From Luteimicrobium album (GTDB lineage Bacteria; Actinomycetota; Actinomycetes; Actinomycetales; Cellulomonadaceae): 64,000 nt of DNA. Below, piece by piece: positions 33,572 to 42,523 of the stretch (within the stretch, counting starts at the first letter, position 1; each line of letters begins with the position of its first letter). The stretch covers positions 1,116,001 through 1,180,000 of the forward strand of contig NZ_BSUK01000001.1 of the NCBI RefSeq assembly GCF_030161555.1, in the 5' to 3' direction. The position numbers and the translations under genes are program-made. Below the pieces are notes generated by a model. It searched no databases. It worked only from the letters and a program-made list of their open reading frames with translations, and had not been told where the DNA came from.

Positions 33572-35007
33572 TCAGGCCGCCCGCGCGGTGCCCCGCGACA
33601 GCACCAGGAGGACGACGGCGGCCATCACCACGAGCAGCCCTGCCGCCCCCAGCTCGCCACGCCGAAGCCGTGCACCACGGCGTCGACGGGGGCGACCCGG
33701 TGACGCGCGAGGTACGACGCGGCCGCGTCCGCCGCGACGGTGCTGAGCAGCGCGGTGCCGAGCGACGCGCCGACCTGTTGCGAGGTCATGACCATCGCAC
33801 CCGCGACGGCCGTGTCGGGCCCCGCGCCGGCGGTCGCGACGCTGTTGGCGGTCACGAGCACCCAGCCCGTGCCGACCCCGACAAGGAGGAACACGGGCAT
33901 GACCTGCGCCTAGTAGCCGCTGTCCGCGTGGAGCAGGCCGAGCAGCGCCAGGCCGGCGGCGATCACGAGCAGCCCCGACGGGATCAGGAGCACGGCCGAC
34001 GGCCGTGCGAGGCGCGGGCTCACGAACCGGACGCCCGCCATGAGGCCGACGGTCAGGGGCAGGAAGCCGAGGCCCGTGCGGACCGGCGACCACCCGCGCA
34101 CGTCCTGCAGGTAGAACGTCAGGAAGAACAGGGCGGCGAACATCCCGACGGCCAGGCTGAGCACGGCGAGGTAGGACCCGCCACGGTGCCGGTCGCGGAC
34201 CACGCGCAGCGGCAGCAGCGGGCTCGCGACGCGCGCCTCGACGGCGACGAAGCCCACCAGCAGCGCCGCGCCGACGACGAGCGCGCCGACCGTGACGCCG
34301 GCGCCCCAGCCGTCGGTCTCCGCCCGTGCGAACCCGTACACGAGCGCGACCAGGCCGAGCGACGCGAGCAGCGCGCCGGGGAGGTCGAGCGGACGACGCA
34401 CAGGAGACACGGGCCGCACCGCGTAGACCGTGAGGCCGACCGCGACCGCGGCGACGACGACGTTGACGAACATGCACCAGCGCCAGTCGAGGTACTGCGT
34501 GAGGAGGCCGCCGAGCAGGAGGCCGAGGCCGGACGAGCTGCCCATGACCGTGCCGTAGACGCCGAACGCCTTCCCGCGCTCGGGCGGGGCCGGGAAGGTC
34601 GTCGACAGGGTGGCGAGCACGGACGGGGTCATGAGCGCGCCGAACGCACCCTGGGCGGCGCGGGTGGCGAGGAGCACGCCCGTGTCCCCGGCGAGCCCAC
34701 CGGCGACCGATGCCGCCGCGAAGCCCGCGGCCCCGACCAGCAGGGCCCGTCGGCGTCCCATCGCCTCCGACACCCGGCCGCCGACGAGCAGCAGGCTGCC
34801 GTAGCCCAGCGCGAACGCGGTGATCACCCACTGCCGGTCGGCGTCGGCGAAGCCGAGGTCACGCTGAGCCGACGGCAGAGCGATGTTCATGATCGTGAGG
34901 TCGAGGCCGACCATGAGCTGCAGGGTCGCCACTGCGGCGAGCGCCCACCATCGGCGGGGGTCGGCGGGCGCCTCGACGGTGGTCCGGGACAGGTCGGTCG
35001 TGGTCAT
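33572..35007 (-). CDS. DHA2-type MFS efflux transporter (in-frame stop and frame break)
   Basis: About 478 aa if read through, ATG start. Fourteen-helix drug:proton antiporter: MVGLDLTIMNIALPSAQRDLGF, GGRVSEAMGRRRALLVGA (motif A), GVYGTVMGSSSGLGLLLGGLLTQYLDWRWCMFVN. Two lesions: an in-frame TAG in TACTAGGCG at about 33915, where a C-to-T change from CAG would explain it, and a frame loss at about 33660 where a GGGG run needs one more G. The latter restores AAGLLVVMAAVVLLVLSRG. Either the gene is truncated after helix 11 or both are sequence errors. Divergent from a MarR regulator. Confidence 0.78.
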
Positions 35008-35036
35008 GGGGTGCCTCCGGTGCGGATCGATTGTTT

Positions 35037-35107
35037 GCCGGCTATCGACACGCTAGACGGCTGGTCATTAGCCGTCAATCGATATCACCATCCGGTCGAT
35101 AGCCGGC
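35037..35107. promoter_or_regulatory. Inverted-repeat operators between the MFS and MarR genes
   Basis: GCCGGCTATCGAC (35037-35049) is exactly complementary to GTCGATAGCCGGC (35095-35107). Between them GACGGCT (35056-35062) pairs with AGCCGTC (35070-35076). They flank the start of the pump and probably bind the divergent MarR protein. Confidence 0.72.
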
Positions 35108-35167
35108 GATCGATACCATCGGGGTGCGGGCGCCGACCCACCGGCAGCCACGACCTCAGGAGGACCC

Positions 35168-35632
35168 ATGGCCGACGTCAGCGACGCGTACACCCTCGCG
35201 TCGAAGACCTTCCGCGCGGCCCTGACCGTCGTCCTGCGACGCCACGGGCTGCACCTCGGCCAGAACCTCGTCGTCGAGCGCCTCGCGGAGCGGGACGGCC
35301 AGACGCCCGGCGAGCTCGCCGCCGCCATCCACGTCACGACGCCGACCATCGTCAAGATGGCGACCCGGATGGCGTCAGCGGGGCTCGTCGTGCGCCGCCG
35401 GGACGACGCCGACAACCGCCTCGTGCGCCTCTACCTCACGCCCGAGGGCCGCGCCGTCGCCGGCCCGCTGCGCGCCGACCTGGACGGGCTCGAGGCGCAG
35501 CTCGTCGCCGGACTCACCGACGCGGAGCGGGCGACGCTCCTCGAGCTCATGGCCCGCGTCACCGGCAACGCCCGCGCGCTGCTCGACGCGTGGTCCGAGG
35601 TGCCCGAGGAACACGTCGGGCACGAGGACTAG
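35168..35632 (+). CDS. MarR-family transcriptional regulator
   Basis: 154 aa, ATG start with GGAGG 6 bp upstream (AGGAGGACCCATG). Winged helix: GLHLGQNLVVERLAERDGQTPGELAAAIHVTTPTIVKMATRMASAGLVVRRRDDADNRLVRLYLTPEGR. It is expected to repress the divergent MFS pump through the inverted repeats at 35037-35107. The IS481 element is inserted at its stop codon; the TAG is retained because the target duplication is CTAG. Confidence 0.92.
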   Translation: MADVSDAYTLASKTFRAALTVVLRRHGLHLGQNLVVERLAERDGQTPGELAAAIHVTTPTIVKMATRMASAGLVVRRRDDADNRLVRLYLTPEGRAVAGPLRADLDGLEAQLVAGLTDAERATLLELMARVTGNARALLDAWSEVPEEHVGHED

Positions 35633-36629
35633 CTGTGATGTCCAGGGAGGTTGGTCAGCCGGGTGATCGGTGGCTGGTTGCCGATCGCGGAGCGGGGTCT
35701 GTGGTGATTGTAGAAGTGGAGCCATCCGGGCAGGGCGACCCGGCGTTCGGTCTCTGAGGCATAAAAGCGGGCGTAGGCCCAACCGTCGCCGAGCGTGCGG
35801 TGGAAGCGTTCGATCTTCCCGTTGGTCTGCGGACGGTAGGGGCGGGTGCGCTTGTGAGTGATCCCGAGCTGGTTGCAGGCATCGCGCCAGGCGTGGGAGC
35901 GGTAGGCCGATCCGTTGTCCGAGAGCACTCGCTCGACGTTCACTCCGCGTTCGGCGAACCAGGCCACGGCGCGCTCGAGCACGCCCACCGCGGTCGTGCC
36001 CTTCTCATCGGAGCAGATCTCGGCATAGGCCAGACGGGAATGGTCATCGATGACCGTGTGGACGTAGGCGCGCCCGATCAACGGGTTGTGCCAGCGGTTG
36101 CGGGGACCACCGGTCCGCTCGGTGGTAGCGATCCGGTTGCGGTCTCCTTGCTGACGCCCGACGTAGCGGTGTCCGCCCCCGTCGGGGATGTTGCCGAACT
36201 TCGTGACATCGACGTGGATCAGCGAGCCAGGGTGGTCGTGCTCGTAACGGCGCAGCGGTTCGCCGGTGACCCGGTCGATCCAGGCCAGCCGGTTGATCCG
36301 GCACCGCACCAGCACCGCGTGGACCGTGGAGGCAGGCATGCCAAGGCGTCCAGCGATCTGGACCGGGCCCAGGCGGTGACGCCACCGCAACCGCACGACC
36401 TGCTTGACCACGTGCTGCGGGGTGCGGGTCGGGCTGCGACGCGGACGCGAGCTGCGGTCGCCCATCCCGCGGCGCCCTCGGCCCGGTACCGATCGGCCCA
36501 CTTCTTCGCGGTGCGCGCCGAGACCATGAACATCTTCGCCGCGGCCGAGTAGGTCCAGCCGCTGTCCACGACCACGCGTGCGAGTCTCAGCCGCGTCTTC
36601 GAGGTCAGCAGGGCGTTAGCGTGGGACAT
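35629..36629 (-). CDS. IS481-family transposase (one frame break)
   Basis: About 333 aa when repaired, ATG 36629. N-terminal HTH (MSHANALLTSKTRLRLARVV...KMFMVSARTAKKWADRYRAEG), then MGDRSSRPRRSP, LRWRHRLGPVQIAGRLGMPASTVHAVL and an rve domain: Asp in SLIHVDVTKFG, Asp in RVLSDNGSAYRS and Glu in TNGKIERFHRTL. The break at about 36472 needs one more G (CGCGGGATG). The stop codon is supplied by flanking DNA at the CTAG target site. Confidence 0.9.
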
Positions 36630-36756
36630 GAAGGCCTCCGGTTGGTGCGAAGTGGTTCCTCGACAGCTCCACTTCACAACCGGAGGCCTTCGTCATCCGG
36701 TAACCCGAGCCCGTGTCGCCATCACGAGATCGGAACAACGTCCCTGGACATCACAC
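35633..36756 (-). mobile_element. IS481-family insertion sequence
   Basis: 1124 bp with inverted ends TGTGATGTCCAGGGA (35634-35648, complement 36741-36755) and a 4-bp duplication CTAG (35629-35632, 36757-36760). It separates the MarR gene from a lipoprotein gene whose 3' end it meets. Confidence 0.9.
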
Positions 36757-37318
36757 CTAGGGGTTGGTGACACGGGCCGGCCCCACGCGCCGGCAGAGCC
36801 GGAACTCAGCGTCGCCAGCAGCTTCCCGGTCCGTGCGTCGAGCAGGACGACGCTGTGCCGGGGCCAGCCGTGGTGGTCCTTCGGGGCCGTGTAGCCCGCG
36901 ACGTCGAGTCCGGTCCCCCGGTCGCAGACCTCGAGGACGTGACCGGTGTCGGTGACGACCCGCGCCGTCGCCGGGTGCTGGAGGACCTCCTTCGGCCACG
37001 TCGACGGGTCGGAGTAGTCGCCGTCGGCGTCGGCAGGCGTGCTGTTCCACCAGCCCTCGAACGCGCCGACCTCGTAGCCCTTGATGGCCACGGGCTTGCC
37101 GTCGGTGCACCGCGCGTCCCCCGTCACCCCAGACGACGATGTCGGCGCGGGCCCTGGTTGCCCGTCGGCGACGTCGTCCGCAGCCGACGCCGTCGGGCCG
37201 GTCGAGGCCGGGGCCAGGGCGGGAGGCGACGACGCCGCGTCGGACTGGATCGCGCACCCCGCGGTCACGAGCACACCGACCACGACGAGCACTCCCCGAG
37301 CGCCAGCGCACGACTCAT
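36757..37318 (-). CDS. Putative lipoprotein, 3' end at an IS481 insertion (one frame break)
   Basis: ATG 37318 begins MSRALALG; one more G in the GGGG run restores GVLVVVGVLVTAGC, a signal peptide with lipobox VTAGC. The external domain has GDARCTDGKPVAIKGYEVGAFEGWW, KEVLQHPATARVVTDTGHVLEVCDRG and HSVVLLDARTGKLLATLS. No family recognised. The 3' end meets the IS481 right end: in one frame the protein would run about 20 residues into the element, in another it would end at the CTAG target. So the native C-terminus may have been lost. Downstream of lacI on the same strand. Confidence 0.62.
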
Positions 37319-37404
37319 GCGGGGTGTCTACCAGACCAGATGCCCGGGCAACAGACCTGACGCTTGCCAGACCCCAACTTTTCGCCGAAGTAGACCTCCG
37401 CGGT

Positions 37405-38430
37405 CTACCTCGGCGGGGCGGTGGAGCCGCGCACGACGAGCTCGGTCGCGAGCGACACGTGGAGCGCGTCGACAGCCTGACCGGCCACGAGCCGCACGAG
37501 CAGCGACACGGCCATGCGGCCCATCTCCTCGAGCGGCTGGTGCGCCGTCGTGAGCGCGGGGACGGTGGAGCGCGCGAGGTCGAGGTCGTCGAAGCCGGTC
37601 ACGGACAGGTCGCCCGGGACGCGCAGCCCGCGCTCCGCCGCGGCCCGCAGGACACCCGACGCGACCTTGTCGTTGAACGCCACGACCGCCGTCGGCGGCC
37701 CGCCGGGGCCAGGCTCGTCGAGGAGCTCGCGGGCAGCCGCGTACCCGTCGTCCGCCGTCGGCCGGACGCTGCGCCGCAGGGTCGGGTCGGGCAGCTGGCC
37801 GGCGTCCGCGAGCGCCGACGCGTGCCCGGCGAGCCGGGACCGGCTGGCGAGCCACTCGGTAGGCCCGCCGACGACGCCGATCCGCCGGTGCCCGAGGTCC
37901 AGCAGGTGCGAGGTGAGCGCGCGGGCGCTGGTGAGGTGCGCCGCGGAGACGGTGGGGACGTCGGCGGGCAGGGCGGTCATGGGGTCGACGACGACGAACG
38001 GGAACCCGCCCGCGCGCAGCGCCTCGAGCGTGCGCACGGGTTCGGGCGGGAGGACGAGCACGGCGCCGGCGAGGTCGCGGTCGTCGGCGAGTGCGAGGAC
38101 CGCCGGACGGTCCCGGGCGGTCTCTCCGGTGTCGAGGACGGCGCGGCGGCCGTGGAGCGCGAGGGTCTCGACGACGGCCGTGACGACCCGCCCGAAGTAG
38201 TCGTCGAGCACGTAGGGGCAGCGGACGAGGACGGGCGCGTCGGGCGCGCGGCGCGGCGACCGCGGGCTTGCGGGCGCGCCGAGGCGGGCGGCCGTCGTGA
38301 GGATCTCCTCGCGGGTGGCAGGGGCGACGGCGGGATGGCCGCTGAGCGCGCGCGACACGGTCCCGACGGAGTACCCGGTGGCGTCGGCGACCTGCCGGAC
38401 GGTGACCCGGCCGCTGGGCCGCCTACCCAT
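37405..38430 (-). CDS. LacI-family transcriptional regulator
   Basis: 341 aa from ATG 38430. Helix-turn-helix and hinge VTVRQVADATGYSVGTVSRALSGHPAVAPATREEILTTAARLG, then a periplasmic-binding-protein-like effector domain (GHRRIGVVGGPTEW, AVVAFNDKVASGVLRAAAERGLRVPGDLSVTGFDDLDLA, TTAHQPLEEMGRMAV). Divergent from the GH30 gene, with a CelR-like palindrome in between, so it probably represses that enzyme until an oligosaccharide inducer binds. Confidence 0.93.
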   Translation of the reverse strand: MGRRPSGRVTVRQVADATGYSVGTVSRALSGHPAVAPATREEILTTAARLGAPASPRSPRRAPDAPVLVRCPYVLDDYFGRVVTAVVETLALHGRRAVLDTGETARDRPAVLALADDRDLAGAVLVLPPEPVRTLEALRAGGFPFVVVDPMTALPADVPTVSAAHLTSARALTSHLLDLGHRRIGVVGGPTEWLASRSRLAGHASALADAGQLPDPTLRRSVRPTADDGYAAARELLDEPGPGGPPTAVVAFNDKVASGVLRAAAERGLRVPGDLSVTGFDDLDLARSTVPALTTAHQPLEEMGRMAVSLLVRLVAGQAVDALHVSLATELVVRGSTAPPR

Positions 38431-38565
38431 CGCCGCGCGCCTCGTTGCGTTCCACGGATGGATCATAAACGACGGACTGGGACGCGTTGACATCCAGCCA
38501 GAACAGGTGCATCGATGAGAGAAGACGGCGCCTGGGACGCAGATGTTCCATGGAGTGTTCCACGA

Positions 38566-38577
38566 CGGAGCGCTCCG
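38566..38577. promoter_or_regulatory. LacI/CelR-like operator
   Basis: CGGAGCGCTCCG, a perfect 12-bp palindrome 49 bp before the GH30 start. The Thermobifida CelR site is TGGGAGCGCTCCCA, sharing the GAGCGCTC core. Most likely target of the divergent LacI regulator. Confidence 0.72.
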
Positions 38578-38625
38578 CGGGCGCCGCGGCAGGGGAGCCA
38601 CCGCTCGACGACGAGAGGAACGACC

Positions 38626-40617
38626 ATGACGTCACCGACGCCACCATCCACCGCGCACCATCCGCGACGCCGCGCCGCCGTGGCGGGCACCGCGCTCGCC
38701 GCGTCCGCCGCGCTCGCGCTGACCCCGGCGCTCGCCGCGGACGCCCACCCTGGCCACGCCGGCGCCGACGACGTGCGCGTCTGGGTGACCACGCCCGACG
38801 GCACGCAGCGCCTCACCGAGCAGGCACCCACCCGGTTCACGACCGGCAGCTCGACCCGCACGACCATCACGATCGACCCCGCCACCACCTACCAGACGAT
38901 GGACGGCTTCGGAGGCGCCCTCACCGACTCGACCGCGGCCGTGCTCTACCAGCTCAGCCCCGCCGAGCGCACCCAGGCCATGCGGGACCTGTTCAGCCCG
39001 TCCGACGGCATCGGCGTCAGCTTCCTGCGCCAGCCCGTCGGGTCGTCCGACTTCACGGCCGCGAGCGAGCACTACACCTACGACGACGTCGCCCCCGGCC
39101 AGACCGACCTCGCTCTGAAGCACTTCACCATCGCCCACGACGAGAAGCAGATCCTCCCGCTGCTCCGCCAGGCCAAGAAGCTCAACCCGTCCATCCAGGT
39201 CGTCGCGACCCCCTGGTCGCCGCCCGCCTGGATGAAGACGAACGACTCGCTCGTCGGCGGCCGCCTCAAGGACGACCCCGCGTACTACGACGCGTACGCC
39301 CGCTACCTCGTGAAGTACGTCAAGGCGTACGCCGCCGCCGGCGTCCCCGTCGACTACCTGACCGTCCAGAACGAGCCCCAGAACCGGACCCCCTCCGAGT
39401 ACCCGGGCACCGACATGGGCGTCAAGCAGGAGGAGAAGGTCATCGAGGCGCTCGGCCCGCTCCTGAAGAAAGCCAGCCCGCAGACCAAGATCCTCGCCTA
39501 CGACCACAACTGGTCCACGCACCCCAACGACGCCGCGTCCGCCCCGCCCGACGAGACCGGCGGCGAGACCGACTACCCGTACCAGATCCTCGACTCCGCC
39601 GCCGCGAAGTGGGTCGCCGGGACCGCCTACCACTGCTACGCCGGCGACCCCAGCGCCCAGACCGCGCTCCACGACGCCCACCCCGACAAGGGCATCTACT
39701 TCACCGAGTGCTCCGGCTCCCACGGCGCCACCGACACCCCGGCGCAGTACTTCAGCGACACCCTCAAGTGGCACGCCCGCACCATCACCCTCGGCACCAC
39801 CCGCAACTGGGCCAAGACCGTCGCGGACTGGAACCTCGCCCTCGACGACGACGGCGGCCCGCACCTGGGCGGCTGCGACACCTGCACCGGGTTCCTCGCC
39901 GTCCACCCCGACGGCACCTACAGCAAGAACGCCGAGTACTACACCATCGGGCACCTGGCGAAGTTCGTGAAGCAGGGCGCCGTCCGCATCGGCTCCACGT
40001 CGTTCGGCACCACCGGCTGGAACGGCCAGCTCATGGACGTCGCGTTCCGCAACCCCGACGGCTCCACCGCGCTCGTCGTCCACAACGAGAACGACGACCC
40101 GCGGTCCTTCGCGGTCGCCGTCGGCTCGAAGACGTTCGAGTACACGCTCCCCGGCGGGTCGCTCGCGACGTTCACCTGGCCCGCGTCCGCGACCAGCGGC
40201 GCGTTCACCGGGACCGCGCTCGCGGGGCTCCTGCCCGTCTCGCTCGCCCACGCCACGGCGACCGCGTCCAGCGCGCCCGACGACGCGAAGCTCGCCATCG
40301 ACGCCGACGCCTCCACCCGGTGGTCCTCCGGCGCCGCCCAGACCCCCGGGCAGTACGTCCAGCTCGACGTCGGGAAGATCACCGAGCTCCGCCGCGTCGC
40401 CGTCGACGCCGGCGACAACCTGGGCGACTACCCCCGCGGCTGGGCCGTCAGCACCAGCCTCGACGGGAAGCACTGGACCACCAAGGCCACCGGCACCGGC
40501 GTCGGGCAGCTCACCAACGTCGACCTCCGGCTCACCCTCGCCCGGTACGTGAAGATCACGCAGACCGCGTCGTCGGGCTCCTGGTGGAGTGTGGCGGACG
40601 TGCGTCTGTATCGCTGA
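38626..40617 (+). CDS. Secreted GH30 glycoside hydrolase with C-terminal F5/8-type carbohydrate-binding domain
   Basis: 663 aa from ATG 38626, with AGAGGAA upstream. Signal peptide with an RRR start (HHPRRRAAVAGTALAASAAL), possibly Tat. GH30 catalytic barrel: QTMDGFGGALTDSTA, FLRQPVGSSDFT, WSPPAWMKTNDSLVGG, acid/base Glu250 in TVQNEPQN, nucleophile Glu361 in YFTECSGSHG, and the GH30 side beta-domain. Residues ~545-663 form a discoidin-like module (ATASSAPDDAKLAIDADAST, ARYVKITQTAS, WWSVADVRLYR). Subfamily looks like GH30_3 (endo-beta-1,6-glucanase, fungal-wall degrading); this should be checked. Controlled by the divergent LacI protein. Confidence 0.9.
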   Translation: MTSPTPPSTAHHPRRRAAVAGTALAASAALALTPALAADAHPGHAGADDVRVWVTTPDGTQRLTEQAPTRFTTGSSTRTTITIDPATTYQTMDGFGGALTDSTAAVLYQLSPAERTQAMRDLFSPSDGIGVSFLRQPVGSSDFTAASEHYTYDDVAPGQTDLALKHFTIAHDEKQILPLLRQAKKLNPSIQVVATPWSPPAWMKTNDSLVGGRLKDDPAYYDAYARYLVKYVKAYAAAGVPVDYLTVQNEPQNRTPSEYPGTDMGVKQEEKVIEALGPLLKKASPQTKILAYDHNWSTHPNDAASAPPDETGGETDYPYQILDSAAAKWVAGTAYHCYAGDPSAQTALHDAHPDKGIYFTECSGSHGATDTPAQYFSDTLKWHARTITLGTTRNWAKTVADWNLALDDDGGPHLGGCDTCTGFLAVHPDGTYSKNAEYYTIGHLAKFVKQGAVRIGSTSFGTTGWNGQLMDVAFRNPDGSTALVVHNENDDPRSFAVAVGSKTFEYTLPGGSLATFTWPASATSGAFTGTALAGLLPVSLAHATATASSAPDDAKLAIDADASTRWSSGAAQTPGQYVQLDVGKITELRRVAVDAGDNLGDYPRGWAVSTSLDGKHWTTKATGTGVGQLTNVDLRLTLARYVKITQTASSGSWWSVADVRLYR

Positions 40618-40625
40618 GGTCACGT

Positions 40626-40764
40626 CTCCTGCCCGCGGGGTGCGTCCGCGGGCAGGAGGGGCCGGGGACGTGTTGCGCGACCTACCATCCGCCTCGCTCG
40701 TTCCTCGCTCGGCTCCCGCCAGACCCGCCACGGTCGCTCAACACGTCCCCGGCCCCTCCTGCCC
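40626..40764. terminator. Overlapping hairpin terminator and 26-bp inverted repeat after the GH30 gene
   Basis: A 13-bp perfect stem (CTCCTGCCCGCGG, 40626-40638, with 40646-40658, 7-nt loop) starts 9 bp after the stop. A second perfect repeat of 26 bp pairs 40650-40675 with 40739-40764 around a 63-nt loop. They share 40650-40658, so the two folds are mutually exclusive. Confidence 0.75.
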
Positions 40765-40823
40765 GCTCTTCTCCCGGCTCGCCGTTGTCGTGACTTCAGC
40801 ACACAGCCGCGACGTCCGGGTGG

Positions 40824-40921
40824 TTGCGCGAAGGTTCTGGTACCGTTGTACTAGAAATGCTTCAGGATCCCTCACCCCAGCAGAACGACGAGCCGACCAG
40901 CCACGAGCTGGTCGGCTCGTC
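40824..40921 (+). promoter_or_regulatory. Promoter and leader hairpin of the MFS gene
   Basis: A sigma70-like promoter TTGCGC (40824-40829), 17-bp spacer, TGTACT (40847-40852) would start RNA near the ATG at 40857. A perfect 15-bp stem then follows: GACGAGCCGACCAGC (40887-40901), loop CACGA, GCTGGTCGGCTCGTC (40907-40921). So the RNA begins with a strong early hairpin, as in transcription-attenuated drug-efflux leaders. Function is inference. Confidence 0.5.
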
Positions 40922-42193
40922 GCCGTCCCCCGACCCCACCACGCCCCCCGTCGCCGTGCCGTCGCCCGACGGCCGCACGTCGCGCAACCCCTACGCCGCG
41001 ATCCTGCGCGTGCCCGGGGCGCTGCAGTTCTCGGCGTCCGCCCTCGTGGCCCGGCTGCCCATGTCGATGGTCGGGATCGGCACGGTCCTGATGATCCAGG
41101 GGCTGTACGGGTCGTACGCGCTCGCCGGGCGGATCTCCGCCGTGCTGGTCATCGCACAGGCCGTGTGCTCGCCCCAGCTCGCGCGGCTCGTCGACCGCCA
41201 CGGGCAGCGACGCATCATGCTGCCCATGCTGGCCGTCGCCAGCGTCGGGCTGATCGGGCTGATCGTCACGGCCGTGACGCGTGCGCCCGAACCGCTGCTG
41301 TACCTGTTCGCGATCCTCGCGGGCGGCGGCGCCGGCTCGTTCGGCTCGATGGTCCGCACCCGCTGGTCCACCGTCCTCGACGACCCCCGACGCCTCCACA
41401 CCGCCTACTCGCTCGAGTCCGCGCTCGACGAGGTCGTGTTCGTCGTCGGACCCGTCGTCGCGACGCTGCTCGCCACGAGCGTCGCGCCGTGGTCCGGGCT
41501 CGCGGTGCCGCTGGTCGCCGGACTGCTCGGGGGCATGTGGTTCCTCTCGCTGCGCGCGACCGAGCCCGCCCCCGCCCCCGCGCCGCCGACGGCGCCCGGC
41601 ACCGCTCCGTGCTCCGGAACCCCGCGGCGCTCGTCGTGTGCGTGGTCTTCGTCGCGCTGGGCGTCGTCTTCGGCGCGACCGACGTCTCCACGATCGCCTT
41701 CGCCGACGAGCACCACCACAAGCCGTGGGCCGGCGCGATCCTCGCCGTGTTCGCCGCCGGGTCGCTGTGCGGCGGGCTCCTGTACGGGGCCCGGCACTGG
41801 CGGTCCGCGCTGTGGAAGCGGTTCGTGCTCGGGATGGTCGTGCTCGCGGCCGGCGTCTCGATGTTCCGGCTCGTCGACTCGATCCCCGCGCTCGTCGGGG
41901 TCATGTTCGTGACGGGCTTCGCGATCGCCCCGACGCTGGTCAACGGCAACGGCCTCATCCAGCAGGTCGTCGCGCCCGGACAGCTCACCGAGGGCCTCGC
42001 CTGGGCCGGGACCGCGCTCGGGATCGGCGTCTCGATCGGCTCCGCCGTCGCCGGCTCCCGGATCGACGCCGACGGCGCGCGCGCGGGCTACCTCGTGGTG
42101 CTCGCCGCCGCAGGGCTCGCCGCCGCGCTCGTCCTCGCGACCGCCGCGGTGCTCCGCCGCAGCGCCCGGATCCGCGTCGAGGCGCACGTCTGA
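40857..42193 (+). CDS. MFS transporter (one frame break)
   Basis: About 445 aa when repaired. The first 40 residues are hydrophilic, carry the leader hairpin and may not be translated; a GTG near 40955 is an alternative start. Then about 12 helices: ALQFSASALVARLPMSMVGIGTVLMIQGLYGSYALAG, LARLVDRHGQRRIMLPML (motif A), then after the break DVSTIAFADEHHHKPWAGAILAVFAAGSLCGGLLYGARHW and PTLVNGNGLIQQVVAPGQLTEGLAWAGTALGIGVS. The frame is lost around 41570-41605 in CCCGCCCCCGCCC, a typical homopolymer failure. Related to SetA/YfcJ-like sugar or drug exporters; substrate unknown. Confidence 0.82.
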
Positions 42194-42227
42194 GGCGCAC
42201 GGCCCCACCGGGGCGTGCCGCACGTCC

Positions 42228-42380
42228 TCACGCGACGCACGCGAGCGACCGGCCCCTGTCCCCCAACCGGACGACGCGCGCCGCGACGTCCTCGCTCGCG
42301 GCCGGACCGCCGTCGTCGTCGGGGTCGGGACCGTCCCACGCCCGTGCCCGGGTGGGCAGGGCCACCAGCTGACCGCTCAT
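42228..42380 (-). CDS. Small hypothetical protein
   Basis: 50 aa from ATG 42380 with a fair ribosome site (GGAGAGCAGG). It reads MSGQLVALPTRARAWDGPDP, a run of Asp/Gly, then VAARVVRLGDRGRSLACVA. No recognised family. It fills the gap between the MFS gene and poxB. The 26-bp palindrome at 42432 lies between this start and poxB. Could be spurious: the region is GC-rich and open frames are common. Confidence 0.4.
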   Translation of the reverse strand: MSGQLVALPTRARAWDGPDPDDDGGPAASEDVAARVVRLGDRGRSLACVA

Positions 42381-42431
42381 CCTGCTCTCCTCGCCTCGGC
42401 ACGCGAACCGTAGCGGAAAGGACGCATCGGT

Positions 42432-42457
42432 GGACATGGGGACAAGTCCCCATGTCC
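42432..42457. promoter_or_regulatory. Perfect 26-bp palindrome upstream of poxB
   Basis: GGACATGGGGAC-AA-GTCCCCATGTCC: 12-bp arms with a 2-bp centre. It lies 67 bp before the poxB start. The length and perfection suggest an operator for a dimeric regulator, probably controlling poxB. The regulator is not identifiable. Confidence 0.7.
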
Positions 42458-42523
42458 GACGACGGGCGCACGTCACACCGCCTCGAACTGCGTCCCCGAC
42501 GCGGCGGGCGGAGCATGGGAGCC

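Noticed and set aside
36741..36760. Longer target duplication for IS481 (five or more bases)
   Set aside because: Only CTAG is identical on both sides once the ends are aligned.
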